Shown here piece after piece: positions 44,225-53,385 of a stretch of 64,000 nt of DNA. The position numbers were made by a program, and so were the translations under genes. The DNA is from Flaviflagellibacter deserti. Lineage in GTDB: Bacteria; Pseudomonadota; Alphaproteobacteria; Rhizobiales; Methylopilaceae. Position 1 is the first letter of the stretch. The number at the start of each line of letters is the position of its first letter. The notes beneath the pieces were generated by a model, which ran no database searches, was not told the DNA's origin, and saw only the letters and a list, made by a program, of their open reading frames with translations. The stretch covers positions 1,116,001 through 1,180,000 of the forward strand of contig NZ_JBHSJF010000006.1 in assembly GCF_042652085.1 (NCBI RefSeq). Direction: 5' to 3'.

Positions 44225-44324
44225 CTATCCGTCCCCTCACCGTGATTCGATCTGGTCCGGCAACCGGACGGCGCTATACGCAACGCGCACCGCCCGGCTG
44301 CCAGGTTCCTTCAACTCATTCCGC

Positions 44325-45617
44325 TCAGGCGGCGATGAACTCGTTCCACTTGCGGATCATGTAGCGGTCCTCGTCCATGACCGAATTCCAGCAGGCTACC
44401 TTGCCCATGCGCTCGTAGAACGAGCCGCCGTCGCGCACCGAGCCCGCCTTTTCCATGACCTTGCCGTCCGGCGCGAGGATGTCGCCCTTGGCGGCCTTGC
44501 CCTCGACCCAATAGCCCCACTCGTCCTCGGACATGTACTGCTTGGCCGTGTCCATCGCCGCCGAGTAATAGCCTTGGCGATTGAGGTAGGCGCCGACCCA
44601 GCCGGACAGGTACCAGTTGATGTATTCGTAGGCGGCGTCGAGCTGCTTGCCATCGAGATGCTTGGCGAGGCCGAGGCCGCCGCCCCATGCGCGGTAGCCT
44701 TCCTTGAGCGGCTGGTATTTGCAGGCGATGCCCTTCGAGCGGACGGCGGCAACGGCCGGCGACCACATCGACTGGATGATGACCTCGCCCGAAGCCATCA
44801 GGTTGACGCTCTCGTCGAACGACTTCCAGAACGCGCGGAACTGGCCCGCCTTCTTCGCCTTGATCAGGAAGGCGATCGTCTTGTCGATCTCCTCCTTGGT
44901 CATGTTGCCCTTGTCGCCGTATTTGATCTCGCCCGAGGCTTCCATGATCATCGCGGCGTCCATGATGCCGATCGACGGGATGTTCAGGATCGAGGTCTTG
45001 CCCTTGAACGCCGGGTCCATGATGTCGGCCCAGGTGGTGATGTCGCGGCCGACGAGGTCCGGGCGGATGCCGAGCGTATCGGCGTTGTAGATGGTCGGAA
45101 CCATCGTCATCCAGCCCGTCGGGGCCTTGGCGAACTTCTTCGAATCCTTGCCCTCGACGAAGCCGACCGTATGCGGGGCCGTGCCCTGCGCGATGACCGA
45201 GTCGGGCGTCAGCTTGCCGGTGACGAACAGCGGGACGATCTTGTCGAAGTATTTCAGCTTCGAGACGTCCATCGGCTGCAGCGTGCCGGCCGGAAACACC
45301 TTCTTGCAGATCCAGTATTCGACGTCCGCGATGTCGTAGCTGTCGGGCTGCGTGACGGTCCGCTGCGCGGCTGCGTCGGAATCGAGCGCCGTCATCTGCA
45401 GCGTTATGCCGAGGTCGGCTTTGCACTTCTCGGCGATGGCGTTGATGTTCGAGACGCCGGTGCCGACCTGGCGGAGCACGATCGGCGTCTGTGACCAGAC
45501 CATCGGGAAGCCGGTGATCGCGCCCGAACCGGCAGCGAGACCCGCGGTCGCCGCGGCACCCTTCAGGATCGTACGGCGCGACACGCCGCCCGTCGAAGTC
45601 GTCTTGTCTTTCGTCAT
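44325..45617 (-). CDS. ABC transporter substrate-binding protein, PotD type, Tat-exported
   Basis: A 430-residue periplasmic binding protein. It has a twin-arginine signal: SRRTILKGAAATAGLAAGSG, so it is probably exported folded. The mature protein has PotD/PotF-type motifs such as YDIADVEYWICKKVFPAG, TWADIMDPAFKGKTSILNIP and EYINWYLSGWVGAYLNRQGYY-like segments. Ligand cannot be read from sequence; the genes around it suggest a ureide such as allantoin or allantoate. Confidence 0.88.
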   Translation of the reverse strand: MTKDKTTSTGGVSRRTILKGAAATAGLAAGSGAITGFPMVWSQTPIVLRQVGTGVSNINAIAEKCKADLGITLQMTALDSDAAAQRTVTQPDSYDIADVEYWICKKVFPAGTLQPMDVSKLKYFDKIVPLFVTGKLTPDSVIAQGTAPHTVGFVEGKDSKKFAKAPTGWMTMVPTIYNADTLGIRPDLVGRDITTWADIMDPAFKGKTSILNIPSIGIMDAAMIMEASGEIKYGDKGNMTKEEIDKTIAFLIKAKKAGQFRAFWKSFDESVNLMASGEVIIQSMWSPAVAAVRSKGIACKYQPLKEGYRAWGGGLGLAKHLDGKQLDAAYEYINWYLSGWVGAYLNRQGYYSAAMDTAKQYMSEDEWGYWVEGKAAKGDILAPDGKVMEKAGSVRDGGSFYERMGKVACWNSVMDEDRYMIRKWNEFIAA

Positions 45618-45641
45618 CGCTCTCTCCTGTTCGGTCCGCGT

Positions 45642-46730
45642 TCACGCCACGGATGATTTGAGGATGTGGACGTCTTCCGGCGCCCAGGTCAGAGGCACCG
45701 CATCGCCGATCGCGAGCGGAGCCGAGAAGAAGTCGGTCTCTGGAAGCTGCACGGCGAAATCGTCGACGCCCGGCGCGCTGAGCGACACCTGCACCTTCTG
45801 GCCGTGATATTCGACGTTCTGGACGAGCCCGGTCATGCCGCAGCCCTTCCTCGGCGGCTGGCCGATTTTCACGCGATCATTTCTGACCGCGATCTCGATG
45901 GGCTGTCCCGGTTGAAGGTCCTTCGCAGGCGCGTTGAAGGAGATACCGCCCGGCGCCTCGAACTGCACGCCCGCGCCATCGACCGTGGTGACACGACCGG
46001 CGAGCACGTTGTGATCGCCCATGAACTTGGCGACGAATGCGGTAGAGGGGCGATTGAAGACTTCGCGAGGAGCCGCCGCCTGCTCGATCTTCCCTTGGTT
46101 CATCACCACGACGAGATCGGCCAACGCCATCGCCTCTTCCTGGCTGTGGGTGACATGGATGAACGAGATGCCGAGTTGGAGCTGGAGCTTCTTGAGCTCC
46201 TGCCGAACTCGGATCTTCAGGAAGGGATCGAGCGCCGACAGCGGCTCGTCGAGCAGCAGAACCTGCGGATCGGTGATGAGCGCACGGGCAAGAGCGACAC
46301 GCTGCTGCTGACCACCCGAAAGCTGCGCCGGGCGACGCTCGGCGAGATGGTCGAGCTGGACAAGCTTGAGCATGTCCAGCGCCCGTGCCCGCCGCGCCGT
46401 CTTGTCAACGCCGCGCATCTTCAGACTGAAGGCGACGTTGTCCGTGCAGTCGAGATGCGGAAACAGGGCATAGCTCTGGAACATCATCGCCGTGCCGCGC
46501 TGCGCCGGCGGAAGATCGGTCACCACGGTGTCGCCGAGACGGATATGACCCTCGCTGATCGATTCATGCCCGGCGATCATCCGCAGCGTCGTGGACTTGC
46601 CGCAGCCGGACGGGCCGAGAAGACAGCAATAGGTGCCGGCGGGAATCTTCAGGCTGATATCGTCGACCGCCACCGTGCCGCCGGTATAGCGCTTGGTAAC
46701 GCCGATGACCTCAATCTGCGCTGGTTCCAA
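45642..46730 (-). CDS. ABC transporter ATP-binding protein, PotA type
   Basis: A 362-residue ATPase. Walker A GPSGCGKSTT, Q-loop MMFQSYALFPHL, signature LSGGQQQRVALARAL, Walker B VLLLDEPLSALD, His-switch VTHSQEEAMALAD, and a C-terminal TOBE domain (PIEIAVRNDRVKIG). The frame is open to 46829, but the family begins near LEPAQIEVIGVTKRY, and TTG 46730 has a strong GGGGGAGG 5 bases upstream, so I chose TTG. It is the first gene of the transporter operon. Confidence 0.9.
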   Translation of the reverse strand: MEPAQIEVIGVTKRYTGGTVAVDDISLKIPAGTYCCLLGPSGCGKSTTLRMIAGHESISEGHIRLGDTVVTDLPPAQRGTAMMFQSYALFPHLDCTDNVAFSLKMRGVDKTARRARALDMLKLVQLDHLAERRPAQLSGGQQQRVALARALITDPQVLLLDEPLSALDPFLKIRVRQELKKLQLQLGISFIHVTHSQEEAMALADLVVVMNQGKIEQAAAPREVFNRPSTAFVAKFMGDHNVLAGRVTTVDGAGVQFEAPGGISFNAPAKDLQPGQPIEIAVRNDRVKIGQPPRKGCGMTGLVQNVEYHGQKVQVSLSAPGVDDFAVQLPETDFFSAPLAIGDAVPLTWAPEDVHILKSSVA

Positions 46731-46873
46731 ACCGGCCTCCCCCGCATGGACCTCGCCCTTCTCGCAACGGCCGTGCCAATCCCCTCTTCGTCGTTCAACT
46801 CCTTGATTTCTCAAGACGGATGGACTCACCGTAGTTTTGCCGGTGGGGCACGAACACGCTCACCTTTTGTGCA

Positions 46874-46907
46874 ATTGCATACGATGGAGGCCGCTTCTGT
46901 ATACAAT
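46874..46907. promoter_or_regulatory. Two candidate GntR/FCD operators
   Basis: ATTGCATACGAT (46874-46885) and TCTGTATACAAT (46896-46907) each match the palindrome ATTGTATACAAT with two changes, a typical site for FCD-type GntR regulators. Their centres are 22 bases apart, two helical turns, so two dimers would sit on the same face. They lie in the divergent gap between the ATPase gene and the regulator and could control both operons. Confidence 0.55.
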
Positions 46908-46948
46908 CTCGCCGTGACCGATTCCCGGTTCGATGCGATAATCGAGAT

Positions 46949-47674
46949 ATGAAACTGGAGACGTTCTCCGACGGCGCGGTCGTCTGGCGCGACGGCACAT
47001 CGAATGCGCCGGATCGCAGCCGTCAGGTACGCGACGCATTGCAGGCGGCAATCGTCGACCATCGACTCGCGCCCAGCACCAAGCTTTCCGAGGACGAGGT
47101 CGGAGAGGCGTTTGGCGTCAGCCGCACCGTGGTCCGTGCTGCCCTGCAGGGTTTGTCCCACGCGGGCCTTGTTACGCTGGAGCGCAATCGCGGCGCGTTC
47201 GTGGCGAGTCCAGGCGCGCAAGAGGCCCGGCAGGTCTTCGATGCCCGGCGACTGATCGAACCCGACATCGCCCGCGCCTCCGCCCGAAATTATATCCCCA
47301 AGAACGGCAAGCTTTTGCGTGACCACTGCTCCGCCGAGGCTGAGGCCCTGAAGGCTGGCGACCGTCGGAACGCCATCCGCCTGTCCGGCGAATTCCATCT
47401 CAAGCTCGCCGACATCGGCGGCAATCTGATCCTCGCCCGCTTTCTTGGCGAACTGATCGCACGCTCCTCGCTCATTATCGCGCTTTATGGCCGCTCCGGC
47501 GTTTCCGTCTGCGGCATGCACGAGCACCGCGCGATCATCTCGGCCCTTGCCGCCAAGGACGAAGACAAAGCCGCCGCATTGATGATCGAGCATCTCGACC
47601 ATATTGATCACGATCTGGACCTCGAGCGGAATCCGCCCTCGCCGCGTCCTCTCTCCGAATTGCTCGATCTCTGA
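46949..47674 (+). CDS. GntR family (FCD) transcriptional regulator
   Basis: A 241-residue regulator. The N-terminal winged helix contains KLSEDEVGEAFGVSRTVVRAALQGLSHAGLV; the C-terminal FCD ligand domain contains RQVFDARRLIEPDIARASAR and the metal-binding His/Asp pattern FHLKLADIGGN with HEHRAII and MIEHLDHI. It probably senses a ureide or breakdown product. Its stop shares one base with the start of the next gene, so it is co-transcribed with the catabolic genes. Confidence 0.9.
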   Translation: MKLETFSDGAVVWRDGTSNAPDRSRQVRDALQAAIVDHRLAPSTKLSEDEVGEAFGVSRTVVRAALQGLSHAGLVTLERNRGAFVASPGAQEARQVFDARRLIEPDIARASARNYIPKNGKLLRDHCSAEAEALKAGDRRNAIRLSGEFHLKLADIGGNLILARFLGELIARSSLIIALYGRSGVSVCGMHEHRAIISALAAKDEDKAAALMIEHLDHIDHDLDLERNPPSPRPLSELLDL

Positions 47675-48951
47675 TGCTAGCGACACGCAAGTCCCAAACC
47701 GGTCAGAACCTCACAATCAACGGCGACCGGCTATGGTCGACCCTGATGGAAACCGCGCAATTCGGCGCGACGCGCAAAGGGGGCATCAAGCGGCTCGCGC
47801 TGTCGGATGAGGATCGCCTCGTTCGAAACTGGCTGGTCGCGAAGGCGCGCGAGCGCGGCTATTCGGTCGGCGTCGATGATCTCGGCAATATCTACGTCCA
47901 GCGCGCCGGCCGCGATCCGGACAAGCTCCCGGTGGCGATGGGCTCGCATCTCGACACCCAGCCGACCGGCGGCAAATTCGACGGTGTGCTCGGAGTGCTC
48001 GCCGGTCTCGAAGTTCTCCGCACGCTCGATGACGCGGGCATCGAGACCGATGCGCCGCTCTGCCTGATCAACTGGACCAACGAGGAAGGCGCCCGTTTCG
48101 CCCCGGGCGAGATGGGCTCGGAAGTCTTCGCCGGCGATGTCGAGCGCAGCTTCGCGCTGACGCGGATGGACGCGAACGGCATCACCGTCGCCGATGCGCT
48201 CGCGGGCATCGGCTATCGCGGTACCGAGCGCACCGGCGAACGTCGGTTCGCGGCAATGGTCGAGCTCCACATCGAACAGGGCCCGACGCTCGAAGCGGAA
48301 GGCGTGCCGATCGGCGTCGTCTCCCATGCCAAGGGCCAGATCTGGTGCAACGGCGTGGTCGAGGGCCGCGAAAGCCATGCCGGCACGACGCCGATGCACC
48401 TGCGCAAGGATGCGCTGACCGCCTTCGCCGAATTTGCGCTCGCGGTCGAGGCCATCGCACGCGCCGAGGCGCCTGGCGGCGTCGGCACGATCGGCGTCGC
48501 CGAGATCGGTCCCGGCTCGCGCAATACGGTCCCGGGCGGCGTCCAGTTCAGCCTGGAGTTCCGTCATCCCGAAGCCCAGGCGCTCGCGAGGATGTATGCC
48601 GACGCACATGCCGCGGCAGCGAGGATTTCCAACGCCCGCGGCGTTGGCGTGATGGTTGAAAAGATCTGGAGCAAGGCCCCCGTCACCTTCGCGCCGGAAG
48701 TCGTCGAGACCATCTCCCATGCCGCAGATACGCTCGGCCTGAAACACCTGCCGATGATTTCGGGCGCCGGCCACGATGCCTGCGCGGTCGCTACGGTGAT
48801 GCCGACCGCTATGATCTTCGTTCCGTGTAAGGACGGCATCAGCCACAACGAAGCCGAGAGCGCGACGCCATCGGATTGCGCGGACGGAGCCAATGTCCTG
48901 CTCCATAGCGTGCTCGCGCTTGCCGGTGTTCATCAGAAAGCCGGCGGATGA
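47674..48951 (+). CDS. Allantoate amidohydrolase / N-carbamoyl amino acid hydrolase family
   Basis: A 425-residue M20-type amidohydrolase. Binuclear metal site motifs: VAMGSHLDTQPTGGKFDGV, WTNEEGARFAPGEMGS, AMVELHIEQGPTLE and GISHNEAE with SGAGHDACAVA. The family splits allantoate, N-carbamoyl-amino acids or beta-ureidopropionate. Adjacent PuuE and racemase favour allantoate, but the hydantoin route is possible. ATG overlaps the regulator stop; its stop overlaps the puuE start (ATGA). Confidence 0.9.
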   Translation: MLATRKSQTGQNLTINGDRLWSTLMETAQFGATRKGGIKRLALSDEDRLVRNWLVAKARERGYSVGVDDLGNIYVQRAGRDPDKLPVAMGSHLDTQPTGGKFDGVLGVLAGLEVLRTLDDAGIETDAPLCLINWTNEEGARFAPGEMGSEVFAGDVERSFALTRMDANGITVADALAGIGYRGTERTGERRFAAMVELHIEQGPTLEAEGVPIGVVSHAKGQIWCNGVVEGRESHAGTTPMHLRKDALTAFAEFALAVEAIARAEAPGGVGTIGVAEIGPGSRNTVPGGVQFSLEFRHPEAQALARMYADAHAAAARISNARGVGVMVEKIWSKAPVTFAPEVVETISHAADTLGLKHLPMISGAGHDACAVATVMPTAMIFVPCKDGISHNEAESATPSDCADGANVLLHSVLALAGVHQKAGG

Positions 48952-49853
48952 CCTATCCCCGCGACCTGCGCGGCTATGGCCGCGAGACGCCCGATCCGCG
49001 CTGGCCCGGCGGAGCCCGCGTCGCGGTCCAGTTCGTGATCAATTACGAGGAAGGCGGCGAGAACTCGATTCTCCACGGCGACGCCGCTTCGGAAGCCTTC
49101 CTGTCTGACGTTCTCGGCGCGCAGCCCTGGCCTGGCCGCCGCCACATGAACATCGAGAGCATGTTTGAATACGGCGCGCGCGCCGGCTTCTGGCGGCTGT
49201 GGCGGATGTTCACCGAGCGCAGCCTGCCGGTCACCGTCTACGGCGTCGCGACCGCCCTGATGCGAAGCCCGGATCAGGTCGCGGGCATGAAGGAGGCCGG
49301 CTGGGAAATCGCCAGTCACGGCCTCAAATGGATCGAATATCGCGACATGCCGGAGGCCGAGGAGCGTCAGCAGCTCAAGGACGCAATCCGCATCCACACC
49401 GAGGCGACCGGCGAGCGTCCGCTCGGCTGGTATACGGGCCGAACGTCGGAGAACACGCTCGGCCTCATCGTGGAGGACGGCGGTTTCCTTTACTCCTCAG
49501 ACTCTTACGCGGACGACCTGCCGTATTGGGTCACCGGTCCGCACGGCCCACACCTGATTATTCCGTATACGCTCGATGCGAATGACATGCGCTTCGTAAA
49601 CGCGCAGGGTTTTTCGGGCGGAGAGGACTTCTATCAATACCTCAAAGATTCATTCGATCTCCTTTACCAGGAAGGAGAAACTGAACCGAAGATGATGACG
49701 GTCGGCCTGCACTGTCGCCTCGCAGGCCGCCCCGGCCGCGCTGCTGGCCTCGCGCGCTTTCTCGATCATATTCAGAAGCACGAAAAAGTCTGGATTCCGC
49801 GCCGTCTCGACATCGCCCGTCACTGGCACGCCGAACATGCAATCGTCCGCTGA
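48948..49853 (+). CDS. puuE: PuuE-type allantoinase (polysaccharide-deacetylase fold)
   Basis: A 301-residue enzyme. The N-terminus YPRDLRGYGRETPDPRWPGGARVAVQFVINYEEGGE is the hallmark of PuuE, the metal-independent allantoinase with a NodB fold that opens allantoin to allantoate. Further: MFEYGARAGFWRLWRMF, GWEIASHGLKWIEYR, GWYTGRTSENT, and HCRLAGRPGRAAGL. It is coupled by overlap to the amidohydrolase upstream and overlaps the next gene by 17 bases. Confidence 0.93.
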   Translation: MTYPRDLRGYGRETPDPRWPGGARVAVQFVINYEEGGENSILHGDAASEAFLSDVLGAQPWPGRRHMNIESMFEYGARAGFWRLWRMFTERSLPVTVYGVATALMRSPDQVAGMKEAGWEIASHGLKWIEYRDMPEAEERQQLKDAIRIHTEATGERPLGWYTGRTSENTLGLIVEDGGFLYSSDSYADDLPYWVTGPHGPHLIIPYTLDANDMRFVNAQGFSGGEDFYQYLKDSFDLLYQEGETEPKMMTVGLHCRLAGRPGRAAGLARFLDHIQKHEKVWIPRRLDIARHWHAEHAIVR

Positions 49854-50289
49854 CATCCGCCCCGGTGAGATCGCCGTCGACCATGAGCCGACGCACGATG
49901 CGTCCGTGACGTTCATCGGCCGTATCCGGACGCCTTACAGGGAACGCGCGGTCTGTCCGCGCCAAGGCAAACCGGACGGCCCTCTCTGTCAGATAGAAGT
50001 AGACAGCATCTGGCGTCCGGCGCTCAGCGGACTGCAGCCGGGTCAGACCATTCAGGTGCTTTACTGGATGCACCTCGCCCGCCGAGATCTTCTGGTTCAG
50101 AATCCGCGCATGGACGGCGATCTCAACGGCACGTTCTCTCTACGCTCTCCGGTTCGTCCAAACCCGATCGCAAGCAGCATCGTCGAAATCCACGCAATAG
50201 CCGACGGCGTGCTGTCGGTGCGCGGCCTCGACTGCGTCGACGGCACGCCGCTCCTCGACATCAAGCCGGTCCACTGCCCGAAAGCGTGA
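49837..50289 (+). CDS. TrmO/TsaA-like protein
   Basis: A 150-residue protein of the TsaA/TrmO family, S-adenosylmethionine-dependent methylases; E. coli TrmO acts on N6-threonylcarbamoyladenosine in tRNA. Seen: FIGRIRTPYRERAVCPRQG, LQPGQTIQVLYWMHLARRD, FSLRSPVRPNPIASSIVEI and LDIKPVHCPKA. It is shorter than E. coli TrmO (235) and lacks the C-terminal domain. It is the last gene of the catabolic operon; whether it acts on tRNA or on a small molecule is open. Confidence 0.8.
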   Translation: MQSSADIRPGEIAVDHEPTHDASVTFIGRIRTPYRERAVCPRQGKPDGPLCQIEVDSIWRPALSGLQPGQTIQVLYWMHLARRDLLVQNPRMDGDLNGTFSLRSPVRPNPIASSIVEIHAIADGVLSVRGLDCVDGTPLLDIKPVHCPKA

Positions 50290-50292
50290 CGA

Positions 50293-50511
50293 TCAGGCGG
50301 ACTTCAGCGCCGCATGCCGTGCCTGACGGGCCTTCTTGCGAGCCAGCCTGCCGGCCTTGGTGATGACCAGGCTTTTGCCTTGAAGCTCGGCGAGCCCCTT
50401 GCCGGTCAGTTCGTCGGCCACGCTCGGGTCGTAGAGCCGTAGCTTGTCGATCCGCTTCATCGCCTGCAGAACGCCGAACGCTTCGGGAGTGATTAGAACA
50501 TCGTCAGCCAT
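50293..50511 (-). CDS. Hypothetical protein, 72 residues
   Basis: Begins MADDVLITPEAFGVLQAMKR and ends with a very basic tail, GRLARKKARQARHAALKSA. GGGGCG lies about 8 bases before ATG 50511; the frame is open upstream to 50658 but that part has poor coding character. Small, probably nucleic-acid-associated by charge only. Convergent with the TrmO-like gene (3 bases apart). Confidence 0.55.
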   Translation of the reverse strand: MADDVLITPEAFGVLQAMKRIDKLRLYDPSVADELTGKGLAELQGKSLVITKAGRLARKKARQARHAALKSA

Positions 50512-50831
50512 GGGACGCCCCTGTCCGTTAGCAACAGCGGCCACCGGATATCGGGATCGGCGAGCGGCTGGAAGCGGGATCGTATCCGGATTCAGGATCG
50601 TGGCTAGCCCCGCATTTTTGTGGCGGGCGGTCGCAGCTGTCATACGACTTCGGTGCAACCCGAATGAGATATTCGGGCCTGCCGCGAGACCCTCGACCCC
50701 CTCGACTGCGGCAAGTGGCCGTCACGTCATGCGGTGCGTGGCGGCCTCTTCAGGTCACCGCCTTACCGATACTCGAAAGAGAGTCCGAGGGAGGCCGCCA
50801 GAGACGGCCTCCTCGCACCCAAACGCAATAC
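50512..50831. other. Intergenic region with two hairpins
   Basis: About 320 bases without a credible gene. It holds a hairpin CCCGAAT-5-ATTCGGG (50659-50677) and the GGAGGCC/GGCCTCC hairpin listed separately. Nothing else recognisable. Confidence 0.4.
50790..50812 (-). terminator. Terminator-like hairpin after the small secreted protein
   Basis: 7-bp stem GGAGGCC / GGCCTCC with a 9-base loop, 20 bases after the stop at 50832; on the minus strand it is followed by CTCGGACTCTCTTTC, a poor T-tract. Confidence 0.4.
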
Positions 50832-51068
50832 TCAACGAGCCTGGGTCTTGGCCTTCGTGGTCACCGGCGCGACCTTGAGCGGAGCCTTCGACGGCGCCGC
50901 GAAGAACGACGAACGGTGATTGATCGCCTGGTCCCTGACGAAGACCGACGAGGTCGGGAGACCTTCATCGCGGATTGCGGCTTCAACCTTGCCGTCACGG
51001 GCGAAAGCGCTGCCCCCGGCGACGGCGACCAAAACACCGGCGAGGACGATTGAGCGAACGGCTTGCAT
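50832..51068 (-). CDS. Small secreted protein, unknown function
   Basis: A 78-residue protein with a clear signal peptide (MQAVRSIVLAGVLVAVAGGS, cleavage near AFA). The mature part has RDGKVEAAIRDEGLPTSSVF and a Lys/Thr/Pro-rich basic tail (KAPLKVAPVTTKAKTQAR). AGGAGT lies 7-8 bases before the ATG. No family recognised. Confidence 0.65.
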   Translation of the reverse strand: MQAVRSIVLAGVLVAVAGGSAFARDGKVEAAIRDEGLPTSSVFVRDQAINHRSSFFAAPSKAPLKVAPVTTKAKTQAR

Positions 51069-51360
51069 CTCACTACTCCTGCATGAGCGGCGCCGAGCGC
51101 CGCGATCTCGATGGTCGAAAGCGTGTGCCTCCGATGAGCAGAAGATGGCGCCGACCAGCGCTTGAGATAAGAAATACCTTCGGTTTTCGGGCTAATGCTT
51201 AGGTTTGGGTGGGAGCGTACGGGCGATCAGATCACGCTCGCCGACGTCGCGATTCATCAGCCAATTGGAAGATGAACGGTGAACGACGTTTCCCACCGGT
51301 GGGTGCCAGCACCGGACGGAAAGTTCCCACCCTTTGGTCTCGTTGATGTCTGGAAATGCT

Positions 51361-51435
51361 TGGCGCGCCCTAGGGGAGTCGAACCCCTCTTTTCAGCGTG
51401 AAAGGCTGACGTCCTAACCGATAGACGAAGGGCGC
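51361..51435 (-). tRNA. tRNA-Glu (anticodon UUC)
   Basis: Complete cloverleaf on the minus strand: acceptor GCGCCCT / AGGGCGC, D-loop CTATCGGTTAGG, anticodon loop CTTTCAC giving TTC, T-arm GGGGTTCGACTCCCC, discriminator G and encoded CCA (51363-51361). The rest of the 51069-51498 gap holds nothing else I can name. Confidence 0.97.
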
Positions 51436-51498
51436 GAAGCGCGGCCCTTATAGGATGACGAATCCGCTCCGGCAACGCCTGATGACAACTTTACGGCA

Positions 51499-53298
51499 TC
51501 AGATTGCCGCATCCGTCACGCGCAGGCTAACGCTCTGGCGGCCGTTCCAATCGTCGAGCTGCAGGCAGCCCGCGAGATGGACCGGGCGGCCGATCGAGGC
51601 GCGGAGCCTGTCGCCGAGAGGCTGCGTGGCGGCGCGGAAGGCGATGGCCGAGGCGGTCGACCCATCCGGTGCCCGGACGCGCAGCCGGATATGCGCGCCA
51701 CCGACGATGTCGGCTGCAATCAGATTGTGTGACGGCAGCACGAAGATCGGCTCGGAATTGCCGGCGCCGAAAGGCCCTGCCCGGCCGATCTCGGCAATCA
51801 GATCGGGCGTCAACGCTCCGGCCGACAGCACGCCGTCGATCTTCAGCACGTCGGATTTCCGCGCCGATGCGACGTCGCCCGCCAATTCCGATTCGAGGAA
51901 GGCCGATAGTGCCGCGAGCCCGCCGGGCGGTACAGTGACACCCGCCGCCATGGCATGGCCGCCGCCCTTGGTCAGCAGCCCCTCCTCCACCGCTTTCCGC
52001 ACCGCGCGCCCGAGATCGACGCCCGGCACCGAGCGTCCGGAGCCGGTGCCGACGCCCTCTCCGTTGATCGCGATGGCGAAGCTCGGCCGGCTGGTCTTCT
52101 CCTTCAGCCGCGCGGCGACGAGGCCGACCACGCCCGGATGCCAATCCTGCCCCGAGGCGATGACCACGGCTCGACTGTCCTCGGCCGCCGCCTGCCCTTC
52201 GGCCTCGGCAAGGGTGGCCTGCTCGACGGCCTGGCGTTCGCGGTTCAGCCGGTCGAGTTCCTCGGCGAGGGCACGGGCTTCGATATCGTCGTCGCACATC
52301 AGGAGCCGCGCGCCGAGATCGGCGCGGCCGATGCGTCCGCCGGCATTGATGCGCGGCCCGAGCAGGAAACCGAGATGATAGGGCGACGGCGCGCCGCGCA
52401 TGCCGGCGAGATCCGCAAGCGCCCGCAGACCCGGCCGCCGGCGCTGTCCAAGAGCCGCAAGCCCCTTGCCGACGAAGGCGCGATTGATACCGGTCAGCGG
52501 CACGACGTCGGCGGCGGTGCCCAGGGCGACGAGATCGAGCATGGCCAGAAGGTCCGGCTCGGTGCGCTCGGACGTCCAGAATCCCCTCTGGCGCAGCAGC
52601 CGGTTCACCGCAACTACCGTTAGGAACACCACGCCGACTGCCGCGAGGTGCTGCTGGCCGGAGAGATCGTCGGCGCGCTGCGGATTGACCAGCGCATTGA
52701 CCTCCGGGAGCTCGGCGCCGGTCTGGTGATGATCGAGCACGACGACGTCCATGCCGAGCGTATGGGCTTCGGCGAGCGCCGCATGGCTCGTCGTGCCGCA
52801 ATCGACCGTCACCAACAGCTTCGCACCACCGGCAGCAAGGCTCCGGATCGCTTCGATGTTCGGTCCGTAGCCTTCGAAAATCCGGTCCGGGATGTAGATC
52901 TGGAACGTCGTACCGGCCGCGCGCAGGAGCGAACCCAGCACCGCCGAGGAGGTCGCGCCATCGACGTCGTAATCGCCGAAGATCGCGACCTGCTCCTGAC
53001 GCTCGATCGCCTCGGCGATTCGCGTGGCCGCTTTCTCCATGTCCGTCAGCAGATAGGGTTCCGGCAGGAGGGATCTGATGCTCGGCGAGATATATTCGGC
53101 GGCGCTGTCCACAGTCACGCCGCGACCGGCCAGGATGCGCGCCAGAAGGTCGGGCACGCCGTGCCGCTGGGAGATCGCCAGAGCCCGCATCTGCCCCGCT
53201 TCATCAAGGCGTTCGCGCCAGACCCGGCCGCAGAACGAATTCTCGACGCCGAGAAGCGCGGCCGGTTCGGCGGGCAGGATCAGTGCTGGACTGGGCAT
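51499..53298 (-). CDS. recJ: Single-stranded-DNA-specific exonuclease RecJ
   Basis: A 599-residue 5'-3' exonuclease of recombination and mismatch repair. DHH-type motifs: VAIFGDYDVDGATSSAVLGS, LLVTVDCGTTSHAAL, VVLDHHQTGAELPEVNALVNP; DHHA1 domain with GLVAARLKEKTSRPSFAI and GGGHAMAAGVTV. The family start is near MPSPALILPAEP; the frame is open to 53355 and no clear ribosome-binding site settles it. The upstream end lies 88 bases from tRNA-Ser on the other strand. Confidence 0.95.
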   Translation of the reverse strand: MPSPALILPAEPAALLGVENSFCGRVWRERLDEAGQMRALAISQRHGVPDLLARILAGRGVTVDSAAEYISPSIRSLLPEPYLLTDMEKAATRIAEAIERQEQVAIFGDYDVDGATSSAVLGSLLRAAGTTFQIYIPDRIFEGYGPNIEAIRSLAAGGAKLLVTVDCGTTSHAALAEAHTLGMDVVVLDHHQTGAELPEVNALVNPQRADDLSGQQHLAAVGVVFLTVVAVNRLLRQRGFWTSERTEPDLLAMLDLVALGTAADVVPLTGINRAFVGKGLAALGQRRRPGLRALADLAGMRGAPSPYHLGFLLGPRINAGGRIGRADLGARLLMCDDDIEARALAEELDRLNRERQAVEQATLAEAEGQAAAEDSRAVVIASGQDWHPGVVGLVAARLKEKTSRPSFAIAINGEGVGTGSGRSVPGVDLGRAVRKAVEEGLLTKGGGHAMAAGVTVPPGGLAALSAFLESELAGDVASARKSDVLKIDGVLSAGALTPDLIAEIGRAGPFGAGNSEPIFVLPSHNLIAADIVGGAHIRLRVRAPDGSTASAIAFRAATQPLGDRLRASIGRPVHLAGCLQLDDWNGRQSVSLRVTDAAI

Positions 53299-53385
53299 CC
53301 GGGGACCATGCCCCGAACAGCGAGTCGGCTCAACGCCGACAGGTGCGTTGACCACTCATCCCTCAGCCGCTACGAAGCGTGCGCC

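Noticed and set aside
44157..45494. 445-codon plus-strand frame
   Set aside because: Antisense to the Tat-exported binding protein gene, with no recognisable domain.
45666..46952. 428-codon plus-strand frame
   Set aside because: Antisense to the PotA-type ATPase; the GntR gene has its own start at 46949.
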